Shown here: positions 54,435 to 63,988 of the stretch, one piece after another
How the letters are laid out: each line of letters begins with the position of its first letter
Position numbering within the stretch: position 1 is the first letter of the stretch
Origin: Enterococcus sp. BWR-S5
GTDB taxonomy: Bacteria > Bacillota > Bacilli > Lactobacillales > Enterococcaceae
Assembly (NCBI RefSeq): GCF_016745255.1
Contig: NZ_JADOEQ010000013.1
Span: forward strand, 95,237 to 159,236
Reading direction: 5' to 3'
DNA length: 64,000 bases
Program-made: the position numbers and the translations under genes
Notes under the pieces: generated by a model
The model's database searches: none
What the model was told of the DNA's origin: nothing
What the model saw: the letters and a program-made list of their open reading frames with translations, nothing else

Positions 54435-55076
54435 ATGATCAAAGAATTTTGTGCAGAAAATTTTACAGATATCCCTGCAGCTATTCGCAATGGTGCGGGC
54501 AGAATTGAACTCTGTGATAATCTTGCCGTTGGCGGAACAACACCAAGTACAGGTGTGATTGAAGAGGCTCTTCAATATGCAGGAGAACAGTCCGTTCCTA
54601 TCATGACGATGATTCGACCTCGCGGTGGTAACTTTGTTTACAATGATATCGAATTAAAAATTATGCATACAGATTTAATTGAAGCGAAGAAAATAGGGAC
54701 AGACGGTGTTGTTTTCGGCTGTCTGACAGAGGAGAACTGGTTGGATGAGGAAGCCTTAGAGCTTCTTATTGAGACCTCTGAGGGCTTGCAGATTACTTTC
54801 CACATGGCCTTTGACTCATTGAGTAAAGAGGACCAGTTCAAAGCAATCGACTGGCTGGCTGAACATGAAGTGCATCGAATCTTGACACATGGCGGTCCTG
54901 CCGGAACATCTATCGATGAAAATATCCCACATTTGAAGGAACTCATCAGCTATGCCGGCGATAGAATCATTATCCTTCCCGGAGGCGGTATCTCTGCGCA
55001 AAATAGAGAACAGATAAAAGAAGCTTTGGGTGTGGAAGAGCTTCACGGAACAAAAATTGTTGCTTTCGATTTGTAA
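54435..55076 (+). CDS. cutC: Copper homeostasis protein CutC
   Basis: A 213-residue TIM-barrel protein. Motifs fit CutC: RIELCDNLAVGGTTPSTG, IMTMIRPRGGNFVYND, FHMAFD and LTHGGPAGTS. CutC binds Cu(I) and has been linked to copper tolerance in Enterococcus faecalis, although its molecular role remains debated. The frame opens at a GTG (54426) within the RBS. AAGGAG is eight bases before the ATG at 54435. Confidence 0.93.
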   Translation: MIKEFCAENFTDIPAAIRNGAGRIELCDNLAVGGTTPSTGVIEEALQYAGEQSVPIMTMIRPRGGNFVYNDIELKIMHTDLIEAKKIGTDGVVFGCLTEENWLDEEALELLIETSEGLQITFHMAFDSLSKEDQFKAIDWLAEHEVHRILTHGGPAGTSIDENIPHLKELISYAGDRIIILPGGGISAQNREQIKEALGVEELHGTKIVAFDL

Positions 55077-55178
55077 TCGTCTATTGCTTTTCAGAGGCTG
55101 AACCAAAGTTCATTCGTTTTTTAGAGGTAAGGAGCGTTGAACGTTTATTTCTGTTCCACTTTCTGCTACACAAAAAAC

Positions 55179-55205
55179 CGTTGATTGTCAGAATGTCAAT
55201 CAACG
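55179..55205. terminator. Bidirectional terminator between cutC and mgtE
   Basis: CGTTGATTG pairs with CAATCAACG around a 9-base loop, with a run of T on the plus side and AAAAAA at the other. The mgtE stop is at 55212. Confidence 0.8.
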
Positions 55206-55211
55206 TTTTTT

Positions 55212-56573
55212 TTAAGTAAAGTAAGCCATAAAGATACTGGCAATATTGAAATAAATTAGTACACTTGTTAAATCACTTAACGTGGTAATGAACGGGCCGC
55301 TTGCTACTGCCGGATCAAAGCCCAGCTTGTCCATCAGCATCGGTATTAAGCTGCCGGCTAAGTTTGCTACAGTAATGGCACAAAGCATCGCCATACCGAT
55401 GACAAAGCCCAATGGAAAGTTCTGCTTCCAAATTCCAACCACAATGAATATCGTTAAGCCGGTAATCGCACCGGTTACGACTCCTGTCAGCACCTCACTG
55501 ATGATTAGACGCTTGAAATTATTGTCCTTTTCATCACTGACTGCCAACCGACGAACAGCGACCGCCAGCGATTGTGTGCCTGCATTTCCGGCTGTTCCTG
55601 TAATCAAAGAAATAAAGACTGCTAAGATACTGGCTTCACTGACTAACATCTCATAATGGCTGATAAGTGTTGCCGTAGACATTCCTAGAAACAACAATGT
55701 AATTAGCCATGGCAGCCGTTTGGAAGCAGCCTTGAAAGGATTCTCACTGACTTCCTCTACGTCAACCCCTGCCAAACCGGAGTAGTCACTGGCAGCCTCA
55801 TCATCGATAACATCAATGATATCATCGACGGTTACAATCCCAAGAAGATGATCATCATAATCAATAACAGGCAGTGCCAGAAAGTCATAATCACGAATTG
55901 TCTGTGCAACATCCTCTTGGTCATCTCCCACATGAACTGAAATAACCCGCTCACTCAGTATCTCACTAATCATTGTATCATCATCATTGATAATCAAATC
56001 ACGAAGAGAGATAACACCCACCAGTCGATTATCCTGATCCACAACATATACATAATAAATCGTCTCAGCAACATCTGCTTGATTCTTCAGTACATACATC
56101 GCCGAACGTACCGTTTGATTTGCGACAATTGAAACATACTCGGTGGTCATAATTGAGCCGGCTGTATCATCTTCATAATGCAGAAGCTCTTTAATTTCAC
56201 TTGCATCCTCAGCACTCATCAGACTTAGATACTTAGCCATTTGACTTTTATCCAGCATGTTCAACAAATCCACCGCATTATCCGTGTACATCTCTGAAAG
56301 CATTTCAGCTGCATAGCTAGGACGCATTTCAGCAATATAGACCTTCATGTCATCATTGTCTTCTTCAATAACATCAAACATGTCTGCTAATTCCTTAGGA
56401 GACAAATAATTGTATACTCGTTTGCGACTGTCAGCTTCAAGAGATTGGTAGAACTGCCCTTGTTCATAGATGTGAAGGGCTAAAAAGGCGTCACGAAATT
56501 CATTCATCTGCTCCGTTTTCAAAAAACTTAGCAATACTTCGAATTGCTCCTCGATTTCCTGTCCTTCATTCAT
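55212..56573 (-). CDS. mgtE: Magnesium transporter MgtE
   Basis: A 453-residue Mg2+ channel/transporter: an N-terminal MgtE_N superhelical domain (about residues 1-130), a pair of CBS domains (about 135-255) that sense cytoplasmic Mg2+, and five transmembrane helices from about 280. The filter region contains GTAGNAGTQSLAV and ASGPFITTLSDL. It is the last gene of the relQ-nadK-rluD-mgtE operon. The frame opens at 56666, but GGGAGG lies before the ATG at 56573. Confidence 0.94.
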   Translation of the reverse strand: MNEGQEIEEQFEVLLSFLKTEQMNEFRDAFLALHIYEQGQFYQSLEADSRKRVYNYLSPKELADMFDVIEEDNDDMKVYIAEMRPSYAAEMLSEMYTDNAVDLLNMLDKSQMAKYLSLMSAEDASEIKELLHYEDDTAGSIMTTEYVSIVANQTVRSAMYVLKNQADVAETIYYVYVVDQDNRLVGVISLRDLIINDDDTMISEILSERVISVHVGDDQEDVAQTIRDYDFLALPVIDYDDHLLGIVTVDDIIDVIDDEAASDYSGLAGVDVEEVSENPFKAASKRLPWLITLLFLGMSTATLISHYEMLVSEASILAVFISLITGTAGNAGTQSLAVAVRRLAVSDEKDNNFKRLIISEVLTGVVTGAITGLTIFIVVGIWKQNFPLGFVIGMAMLCAITVANLAGSLIPMLMDKLGFDPAVASGPFITTLSDLTSVLIYFNIASIFMAYFT

Positions 56574-56589
56574 CCCTCTAACCTCCCTC

Positions 56590-57477
56590 TTATTCAATAA
56601 TAGTCCGCATATCCTCCGCCAGCGCAGAATCAATACTGATTTTTTCTCCTGTAAACGGATGGTCAAAACTCAAGTGGCTGCAATGCAGTGCCTGACGCAT
56701 TATGCCTCTTTCCATCGAACCACTGTACAGTTCATCTCCTAAAAGAGAGCAGCCGATGCTTTCAAAATGCACCCGTATTTGGTGTGTCCGACCTGTATGC
56801 AGTCGAATCTTTACAAACGCAATATCCTCTTGTTTTTTTCTTAACCAATATTCTGTCTCAGCGTATTTTCCCTCTTCTGAAACCTTTCGCTTCAATAAAG
56901 ACGAAACATCTCGACTAATTGGTGCAATAATTTCGCCATGTTCAGCCAAAGTATCCACTGCACCACCTACAAGAGCATGATAAATTTTCACTACTTGCTT
57001 TTTGCGAAGCTGCTGATCCAACAATGCATGAGCAAAGCCATGTTTAGCAAAGAGCATCGCACCTGAAGTATCTCTATCCAACCGAGTAACGATATGAATC
57101 ACTTGATCCTTGTAGTTCATTCTTTGATAATAGCCTTTTACCTGATTGGCCATCGTTTCACTCGTATGATATTGAGAAGGGATAGACGCGATTCCTGCCG
57201 GTTTATTGACAACTAAAAAATGCTCATCCTCAAATAAGATATCCACAGAACTATCTGAGGGCAGCATCGTTTCGTGCTCGCCTTCATCCGGAATCACAAT
57301 CTTCACCAAATCACCGGCTGTCAACTTAAATAATACATTCTCCACCTGCTCATTGACAGTGATTCGACCACCCTGAAATTTTACCTTTGCCAACAGCCCT
57401 TTTGATACACCCTGTTCCTTTAAATAGGATTTAACTTGCTGCGGCTGTTCTTTTGTGAATGTCCATTGAAATTCCAT
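56590..57477 (-). CDS. rluD: RluA/RluD-family pseudouridine synthase
   Basis: A 295-residue enzyme with a partial S4-like N-terminal region (about residues 15-75) and a catalytic domain with TRLDRDTSGAMLFAK, where Asp is the catalytic residue. GRTHQIRVHF and GDELYSG follow. It makes pseudouridine in rRNA or tRNA; the exact site is not predictable. Its start is at 57477, the ATG preceded by GAGGG, not the first ATG at 57591. It is seven bases downstream of nadK. Confidence 0.9.
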   Translation of the reverse strand: MEFQWTFTKEQPQQVKSYLKEQGVSKGLLAKVKFQGGRITVNEQVENVLFKLTAGDLVKIVIPDEGEHETMLPSDSSVDILFEDEHFLVVNKPAGIASIPSQYHTSETMANQVKGYYQRMNYKDQVIHIVTRLDRDTSGAMLFAKHGFAHALLDQQLRKKQVVKIYHALVGGAVDTLAEHGEIIAPISRDVSSLLKRKVSEEGKYAETEYWLRKKQEDIAFVKIRLHTGRTHQIRVHFESIGCSLLGDELYSGSMERGIMRQALHCSHLSFDHPFTGEKISIDSALAEDMRTIIE

Positions 57478-57484
57478 ATTCCCT

Positions 57485-58282
57485 CTAATCCTCACTAATA
57501 AATGCATCCTTGACTCTGTGCCAAAAGTGCATGTGCTTATATGACGCAAAATGAATGCGCTCATCGGCAATTCGATACTGAATCGAATCAATATTTTCTT
57601 GATAAATATTCAACTGATCCACTGTAATTAAATAGTCGCTGCCCCCACGCAAATCAATAGAAACCCATTCTGAGTCAGCAATAACCATCGGCGAGCCAAG
57701 CGTTCGAAACACTCGATTGTTCAGTGAAGCAATTTCTGCTAATTGAAAAGCGTTAATGCTGGGATGAATCACAGCACCGCCTACACTCTTATTGTAAGCC
57801 GTAGAGCCGGTCGGAGTAGAAACAGATAACCCATCACCTCTAAAGCGTTCAAACAGCTCATCTTTGATATAGACATCAGCAACCATCGTTCGATTGGAGC
57901 GCTTGATTGTGGACTCATTTAATGCCAGAAAATGCCTGTCGGGGTTTTCATCACAAAATTTGATGGTCACATCCAACAACGGATAACTGATACTTTTCTC
58001 CTGTTCCATTAAAAAGCTGGAAACCAATTCTTCCAGCTCATAATCACGCCAATCCGTATAAAAACCTAAATGTCCTGTATGAACACCTAAAAATTTTACT
58101 TTATCCAATCGATGATTAAATCGGTGAAAGGCAGAAAGCAGAGTCCCGTCTCCACCAACAGAAATAACCAGCTCAGGGTCGGTTTCCGACACCTCTATCT
58201 GTTTCTGCTCTAAAAGAATCAACAGCTGTTCTGTGACTCGTTTCGATTTCTCCTCATTATTATGGACGATCGTTACCTTCAT
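57485..58282 (-). CDS. nadK: NAD kinase
   Basis: A 265-residue kinase making NADP from NAD. VGGDGTLLSAFHRF carries the conserved GGDGT, and the second conserved block is STPTGSTAYNKSVGG. The length and motifs are normal for Gram-positive PpnK. It is the second gene of the operon, 14 bases after relQ, so NADP supply is linked to alarmone synthesis at the transcript level. Confidence 0.95.
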   Translation of the reverse strand: MKVTIVHNNEEKSKRVTEQLLILLEQKQIEVSETDPELVISVGGDGTLLSAFHRFNHRLDKVKFLGVHTGHLGFYTDWRDYELEELVSSFLMEQEKSISYPLLDVTIKFCDENPDRHFLALNESTIKRSNRTMVADVYIKDELFERFRGDGLSVSTPTGSTAYNKSVGGAVIHPSINAFQLAEIASLNNRVFRTLGSPMVIADSEWVSIDLRGGSDYLITVDQLNIYQENIDSIQYRIADERIHFASYKHMHFWHRVKDAFISED

Positions 58283-58296
58283 GCCCAGTCTCCTGT

Positions 58297-58962
58297 CTAC
58301 GTTTGACCTTCGTTTTTCTTTTTTCGATACGCTTTTGCTGACTTTCCTCTTCCGTGAGAGAAAAGGTGCTGTGCCTCTTGAATCTCCTCACGAATATTCG
58401 ACATCTCTTCATCAAGCTGATAAGCAGCTTCCGCAGCACGCTGAAGCCTGTCATTTAACTCTTCCGGAAAATCCCCATGATACTTATAATTTAATGAATG
58501 TTCGATTGTTGCCCAAAAATTCATGGCCAGCGTTCGAATCTGTATTTCTGCTAATATTTTTTTCTCTCCCGTTATCAGTTGAACAGGGTAGGCAATCACC
58601 AAATGATACGATCGATAGCCGCTTTCTTTTTTATTCGTAATATAATCACGCTCTTGTATGATTTCAAGATCCTTACGGTTCCTAATAATCTCAACAACCT
58701 GATAAATGTCTTCCACAAATTGGCACATAATGCGTAATCCGGCAATGTCCTGCATTTCTTCTTCCAATCGATCCAGCGGAATTTTTCTCAATTCTGCTTT
58801 AGTCAAAATGCTGTCTATCGGCTTTACTCGTCCTGTTACAAACTCGATAGGGGTATGCCTGTTAAGCTCATTGAACTGCTTACGAATGCCCCGTAACTTG
58901 ACTTTCATCTCTCCAACAGCTTGCTCATATGGCGCAAGAAAAAGCTCCCAGTCTTTCTCCAT
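58297..58962 (-). CDS. relQ: Small alarmone synthetase, GTP pyrophosphokinase
   Basis: A 221-residue small alarmone synthetase (YjbM/RelQ). The RelA_SpoT synthase domain has GLRIMCQFVEDIY, ESGYRSYHLVIAYP and AEIQIRTLAMNFW. There is no hydrolase, TGS or ACT domain. It makes (p)ppGpp from ATP and GDP/GTP under stress and forms tetramers in relatives. It is first in the relQ-nadK-rluD-mgtE operon, the known order in enterococci. GAGGGAG precedes the ATG. Confidence 0.95.
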   Translation of the reverse strand: MEKDWELFLAPYEQAVGEMKVKLRGIRKQFNELNRHTPIEFVTGRVKPIDSILTKAELRKIPLDRLEEEMQDIAGLRIMCQFVEDIYQVVEIIRNRKDLEIIQERDYITNKKESGYRSYHLVIAYPVQLITGEKKILAEIQIRTLAMNFWATIEHSLNYKYHGDFPEELNDRLQRAAEAAYQLDEEMSNIREEIQEAQHLFSHGRGKSAKAYRKKKNEGQT

Positions 58963-59139
58963 ATATCTCCCTCAATTTCCTTGAATTTGATCCACTGCTT
59001 ATTTTACCATAGACAGACGAAAAAATGGATTTTTTATTCTATTGTAAGAATTATCAAAAAAATCAAACAGCTCATTCACTTTCCTTGACGAAACCACTCA
59101 ATCTATGTAAGAATTAAGTATAGAAGAAGGTGAGTCTCC

Positions 59140-59709
59140 TTGAGTAAAAATTTGGAAATCGAATACAAAACAATGCTCTCAGAAGAGACATTTTTCCGAA
59201 TCACTGACTACTTTCAACTGAAAGAAGAAGACTTCTTTATTCAAGTAAACACGTATTTTGATACACTTGATTCACAGTTGAAACAAATGAACGCTGGTTT
59301 ACGGATTCGAACGTTTGCTGACAACGCAGAGATTACACTTAAACTACCTGCAACGGTTGGTTTATTGGAAATCAATGACGAAGTTTCGCTTAAGCAAGCA
59401 GAAGAAATCAGCCAATCCGGTGTATTTCCGGAAAATAGTGAGGTATTTCAAAAATTATCACAACTGAATATTGTTACTCCCTTACATAAAATCGGTCAAT
59501 TGAAAACCAAGCGAGCACAAAAAAAACTTCCCCAAGGTTTATTAGCTCTTGATGAAAGCTGGTATAACAATGATCACGATTATGAACTAGAGTTAGAAGT
59601 TACCGACGCTGAATCTGGAAGAAAAGCGTTTGAGCAGTTGTTAAGTACTTTGACTATCAAAGAAATTAACGCGCCAAACAAAATTCAGAGAATGATGTCG
59701 TCTTCTTAG
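59140..59709 (+). CDS. CYTH domain-containing protein
   Basis: A 189-residue triphosphate tunnel enzyme-like protein. It starts with the family motif EIEYKTML (ExExK). Later strands (LRIRTFADNAEITLKLP and YELELEVTD) supply the charged residues of the tunnel. Such proteins hydrolyse inorganic triphosphate or nucleotides. Its position opposite relQ, with a shared divergent region, is conserved in Firmicutes. It starts at TTG with AGAAGGTGAG upstream. Confidence 0.85.
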   Translation: MSKNLEIEYKTMLSEETFFRITDYFQLKEEDFFIQVNTYFDTLDSQLKQMNAGLRIRTFADNAEITLKLPATVGLLEINDEVSLKQAEEISQSGVFPENSEVFQKLSQLNIVTPLHKIGQLKTKRAQKKLPQGLLALDESWYNNDHDYELELEVTDAESGRKAFEQLLSTLTIKEINAPNKIQRMMSSS

Positions 59710-59825
59710 TGGTCTTGTAATGATAAATGAGCAAATTATTTCTTTTTTCTTTGTTTTTTTGTTACATTACATGAATTGGTTCGTTTCGTGCATTATGTCA
59801 AAGAGTCGAATTGGAGGAAGTATGA

Positions 59826-60476
59826 ATGATTGAAATCTATTTGTTCGTTAATCCGCTAGGGAAGATCTGTTTGAACATCGAAAGAGAAATTTTGAAATTT
59901 GCACAGACAGAAAGCAAAAAGATACAATTGCGTTTGATTCCACTAGTAAATATGAAAACGATTAAGAAGCTGGTAAAAATTCACAAAATTTCATCTACTG
60001 ATATTGCAGAAAGAAATAAATTATTTGAAAACACGTATTCTGCTGCGCTAGATTTTAAAGCAGCACAGCTGCAGGGTAAGAAAAAGGGACGTCATATCCT
60101 TTTAAACCTTCAGCAATTGGTCACTGAGGAAAGCACTCCCTACTCCACTGAGTTGGCTGAAAAGCTAATTGTTGAGGCTGGGGGCGATTTGGAGATGTTT
60201 CAGGCAGACCGTCATTCAAGTTTTGTGAAGGATTCTTTTCAGATTGATCAACAGATTGCCAGAGAGATGGGTGTCTCAAAGCATCCCGCTGCTGTTATTT
60301 ACAATTATGCCTGTGATAGAGATTTTGGTGTTCTTGTTGAAGAGTGTCTGACAATCGAACACATCAAGCGCCTCTGTGAAACAACTGAAGAGAACTATGT
60401 TCATTTCCACGATCCACTCCAGTTAGCTGAGGATTTTGAACAATCTGTCCCTAAAGGACATTTACATCTATTATAA
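59826..60476 (+). CDS. spxH: SpxH (YjbH)-like ClpXP adaptor of the DsbA superfamily
   Basis: A 216-residue thioredoxin-fold protein. The usual CxxC active site is reduced to GKIC (in NPLGKICLNIERE), so the first Cys is lost. The remainder has the MGVSKHPAAVIYNY cis-Pro region. In related bacteria SpxH delivers Spx to ClpXP for degradation. Its position opposite pepF and near coiA fits Firmicute gene order. GGAGG lies eight bases before the ATG. Confidence 0.85.
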   Translation: MIEIYLFVNPLGKICLNIEREILKFAQTESKKIQLRLIPLVNMKTIKKLVKIHKISSTDIAERNKLFENTYSAALDFKAAQLQGKKKGRHILLNLQQLVTEESTPYSTELAEKLIVEAGGDLEMFQADRHSSFVKDSFQIDQQIAREMGVSKHPAAVIYNYACDRDFGVLVEECLTIEHIKRLCETTEENYVHFHDPLQLAEDFEQSVPKGHLHLL

Positions 60477-60517
60477 AAAAACGGAAACAGCTCGATTCTG
60501 CTACTTCCGTTTTTTTA
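60475..60517. terminator. Bidirectional terminator between spxH and pepF
   Basis: AAAAAACGGAA pairs with TTCCGTTTTTT, with an inner AGC/GCT pair. Both strands end in a T-run. Confidence 0.85.
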
Positions 60518-60522
60518 TGCTG

Positions 60523-62343
60523 CTATTTTTTCTCTAACGTTTCGATTAACTCTTCTAATTCTTTCAAACGTGTCTCGAAAACCTTCATTGCATCTTCAAT
60601 GTATGCTGGCTGTGTCATGTCTACACCGGCCTTTTTCATCACTTCAATAGGATAATCACTACTTCCTGATTTCAGGTAGTTCAGGTAATTTTCCAGTGCA
60701 TCAGGCTCTTTTTTCAAGATTTTATCTGCTAATGCAGAAGCTGCCGAGAATCCTGTTGCATATTGATAGACGTAATAATTGTAGTAGAAATGAGGAATTC
60801 TTGACCACTCTAAAGCAATTTCTTCATCCTCTACTACTTCCGGGCCGTAGTATTTCACATTCAGCTCCGCATAATTTTCATTCAGGTACTCGCTAGTTAA
60901 CGGTGTTCCTTCTGCATCCTTCGTATGGATGAAGTGCTCAAATTCTGCAAACTGTGTTTGGCGGAAAATCGTTCCCTTGAAGCCATCCAGAAAATGGTTC
61001 AGTACATAAGCTCGAACATGAGGATCGGTCTCTGTTTCTAACAAATACTCAGTTAAAATATTTTCATTAGTCGTTGAAGCAATCTCAGCTAAAAAGATAG
61101 AATAATCACCATAAACATATGGCTGATTTCCTCTGGTGAAATAGCTGTGGACACTGTGCCCCATCTCATGAACAAGTGTATAGAGCTGATCCAGGCTATC
61201 ATGCCAGTTCATCAGAATGTATGGGAATGTATCATAAGCGCCGGATGAGTACGCACCACTTCGCTTCCCTTGATTTTCAACTACATCAATCCAACGATTG
61301 CCAAATGCTTCTTCAACTACAGCCAAATACTCCTCACCTAGAGGCGCTAATGCAGCTGTTGCCTTTTTCTTTGCGTCATCGTAGCTGAATTTGATAGATG
61401 CATCTCCTAGAATCGGCGTATACATATCATACATATGCAGTTCATCCAAGTTCAATAATCTTTTTCTCAAACTCACATAACGATGCAGCAGTGGCAAGTT
61501 ACGATTAACCACATCAACCAAGGTTTCATAGACACTTTCCGGAATATGATTCCCTGATAAGGCCGCTTCTCTCGCAGAACCATAGTTTCTAACCTTAGCC
61601 TTATAGTTATGCATTTTCACATGAGTGGATAAGGTTGATGCAAAGGTATTGTTGAACTGCTCATAAACACTATATAGACCTTTGAAAGCCGCTTCTCGAA
61701 CATTTCTTGAAGTACTTTCCATTAATTGACCATAGACACCATGGCTCAGTTGGATTTTTTCTCCTTTTTCATCTTCAATAACAGGGAACTTAAGGTCCGC
61801 GTTATTCAAAACTGAAAAAGTATTGCTGGATGCTCCGAAAATCTCCCCGGCTCCAGCCAAAAGAGCTTCCTGTTCTTCACTAAGAACGTGCGCGCGACTA
61901 TCCAAGATATTTTCAATGAAATGTCTGTATACTTCCAATTTAGGCTCTTCTTTGAAATAACCCCAAATTTCATCATCTGTCAATGATAGGACTTCAGGCT
62001 CAAACCAAGCAACAGCTTCTCCTACTTGAGAATATAATGAACCGGCTCTTGAGTTCAATGCTTGATAGGTTGAATTTGTTGTATCCTGATCATTTTTGAG
62101 ATGCGAATAGACGTAAATCACTTCTATTTTACGATAAATATCAAGTAGATACTCAATTCCTTTTAGAAAGGCATTACTACCATTTCCCAAGGTTCCCTTC
62201 AGATTATTTACTGTTTTTATCTCCTCTGATAATTGGGTATACGCTTCTTCAAATGCTTGATCATCCTTAAAAATAGGCGTCAAATCCCAAGTCAGTTCTG
62301 TTTCGATTTCTTCGCGTTTTGGTAATTGTTTTGCTTCACTCAT
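60523..62343 (-). CDS. pepF: Oligoendopeptidase F
   Basis: The 606-residue length is normal for M3B oligoendopeptidase F. The zinc site LVHEMGHSVHSYF carries HExxH, and the third ligand region is SIFLAEIASTTNE. It is a cytoplasmic metallopeptidase that cleaves peptides of about 7-17 residues. It starts at ATG 62343, where GGAGGG lies upstream (a GTG just before is possible); the longer frame to 62418 has no RBS. coiA lies upstream on the same strand. Confidence 0.94.
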   Translation of the reverse strand: MSEAKQLPKREEIETELTWDLTPIFKDDQAFEEAYTQLSEEIKTVNNLKGTLGNGSNAFLKGIEYLLDIYRKIEVIYVYSHLKNDQDTTNSTYQALNSRAGSLYSQVGEAVAWFEPEVLSLTDDEIWGYFKEEPKLEVYRHFIENILDSRAHVLSEEQEALLAGAGEIFGASSNTFSVLNNADLKFPVIEDEKGEKIQLSHGVYGQLMESTSRNVREAAFKGLYSVYEQFNNTFASTLSTHVKMHNYKAKVRNYGSAREAALSGNHIPESVYETLVDVVNRNLPLLHRYVSLRKRLLNLDELHMYDMYTPILGDASIKFSYDDAKKKATAALAPLGEEYLAVVEEAFGNRWIDVVENQGKRSGAYSSGAYDTFPYILMNWHDSLDQLYTLVHEMGHSVHSYFTRGNQPYVYGDYSIFLAEIASTTNENILTEYLLETETDPHVRAYVLNHFLDGFKGTIFRQTQFAEFEHFIHTKDAEGTPLTSEYLNENYAELNVKYYGPEVVEDEEIALEWSRIPHFYYNYYVYQYATGFSAASALADKILKKEPDALENYLNYLKSGSSDYPIEVMKKAGVDMTQPAYIEDAMKVFETRLKELEELIETLEKK

Positions 62344-62525
62344 CACTGTGTTCCCTCCATTCATACTAGCTACATAAATCCTAAAAAAGTTTTCAATAGT
62401 CACTTCCATAGGCTTCACATAGACGAATCGTACTAAATAATTGATGACTGATTATTGGATTGGTCCTCCACCTGAAAAACCGTTCAGCCTGTTACTATTT
62501 AGTTCTATTCCTATAATCTATAGTA

Positions 62526-63704
62526 TCATATTTTCAAAGGTGTACCAGTAATAATCACTTGAGGCAACTGTTTTTCATCAAGTATAAGTGTCGGATGTGG
62601 TCTTACTCTATTTTTGTAATCAATGATGACTTCAAATTCTCCGGCTTTCACTCGTCTTTTCAGCACCTGACAGATAAGCAAGCCTTCAATCAAATAATGG
62701 CTTAGCCAGTTTATCAAAGCTGCAGGCGCTACAGCTGGAACTAGTTGATGCAGCTGTTCCTTAAAGATATAGGTGCTGCAGAAATGAAGTATCTCTGTTT
62801 TGCTGACTGTACCTTTTACAGCTAGCCATTCCCAAAAGTAATATTTAAATAAAAAAATCGATTTTCCCAGTACAAAAGACTGGTTGATTGAATAATAAAA
62901 CCATGGATGTAAGCTGAGTAAATTCAGGCCCTTCTGATAGTAAAACGATTGTATCGGTAATAGCTCCCGCTTCTTCCCCCGCAGTTTTTTATAAAGCTCC
63001 TGATAAACAGCAGACAGCTCCCCTTCCAGTAAGTATTCTCTATAGTGAAACAGTCGCTTTTCAGCAGCCATTTCAAATAAATCAGCGAATCTTATATCGT
63101 TGAAATTCCAATACTTTGTCCCATAGCACAGCCTTCCAGTCGCTTTTAGTTCTACATGATAACGTAAATAGAGCTTTTTCCTTTTTAAATCTGCTGTCCA
63201 AAGATAAAAGCCCAGCTTCTGCGAATAGCTGCAAAATTTTCTGATTGTTCCATTACTCTTTCCATAATTCCAAATTTTCCTACCACAAATCCAAATCGGT
63301 TGGTACCCATTCTCAATATACGAGCGCGTTCTTTTTACCATTTCCTCTGCTGAAAGCATACTGCATTGAAATTCTATGGCATAACGTCCTATCAGTAAAT
63401 CTGCCCGTTGTTTTATTTCCGGCAAATAGGCTTCAAGCTGATGCTCAATCTTTTGTTGCCGACACTGTTCAGCAAAAATTTTTTTGAGCTCAAGGTGTTC
63501 CGGCGATTCTCCACCGCTAGTAATATTGCAGCTTTGACTTGATAAATGAGCAAAATAAGGTAATCGAATCTGCCCTTTTTTGAGCTGAACCCGTTGCTCA
63601 CATATCGGGCAAAAAAATTGTCGATTTTTCCATTTACCAATTGCCTTTTCGGACACCCATACTAAGGAAATTAGCTTTCCTTCATCGTTTTTCGCCACCA
63701 ACAT
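62526..63704 (-). CDS. coiA: Competence protein CoiA
   Basis: A 392-residue CoiA-like nuclease-related protein. The N-terminus has a zinc-ribbon-like pair (FFCPICEQRV ... FAHLSSQSCN). A PD-(D/E)xK-like region follows: QRADLLIGRYAIEFQCSML has the Asp, Glu and Gln/Cys pattern of this family. It functions in processing DNA during natural transformation in streptococci; enterococci keep the gene although natural competence is rarely seen. GAGGTG lies six bases before the ATG at 63704. Confidence 0.88.
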   Translation of the reverse strand: MLVAKNDEGKLISLVWVSEKAIGKWKNRQFFCPICEQRVQLKKGQIRLPYFAHLSSQSCNITSGGESPEHLELKKIFAEQCRQQKIEHQLEAYLPEIKQRADLLIGRYAIEFQCSMLSAEEMVKRTRSYIENGYQPIWICGRKIWNYGKSNGTIRKFCSYSQKLGFYLWTADLKRKKLYLRYHVELKATGRLCYGTKYWNFNDIRFADLFEMAAEKRLFHYREYLLEGELSAVYQELYKKLRGKKRELLPIQSFYYQKGLNLLSLHPWFYYSINQSFVLGKSIFLFKYYFWEWLAVKGTVSKTEILHFCSTYIFKEQLHQLVPAVAPAALINWLSHYLIEGLLICQVLKRRVKAGEFEVIIDYKNRVRPHPTLILDEKQLPQVIITGTPLKI

Positions 63705-63877
63705 ATCCATCACCTCAAAAATAAGATACGCATAATTTCACTTAATTTGTGAATAATAACTTCTATCTTTTTTAGTCTGCTAATCCTAAAACAACTGAAT
63801 GAATCATCTAGCCGATAAGCTAGACATTACCCGCCTTCCCATTAATCCTTGCTAGTATAGAGGGTATATCCTTTTTC

Positions 63878-63988
63878 CAAGTAATTATCCACCCGCATAG
63901 CGGGTGGCTTTTTAATAGCCCTAGAAGGGCTCATTACTTGCTGCTCCCTTCAAGGGAGCTTTTTAAGAGACCGCCAACCGCTATCTCT
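63878..63988. other. Cluster of hairpins at the window edge, possible mobile element end or structured RNA
   Basis: CAAGTAAT (63878-63885) pairs with ATTACTTG (63933-63940) and encloses two hairpins: CCACCCGC/GCGGGTGG (63889-63907) and AGCCC/GGGCT (63917-63931). A third hairpin, GCTCCC/GGGAGC (63943-63959), is followed by TTTTT. A possible fourth (AGAGA/TCTCT, 63966-63988) follows. No gene overlaps. The pattern recalls IS200/IS605 ends or their guide RNA, but the window stops before any transposase. Confidence 0.4.
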
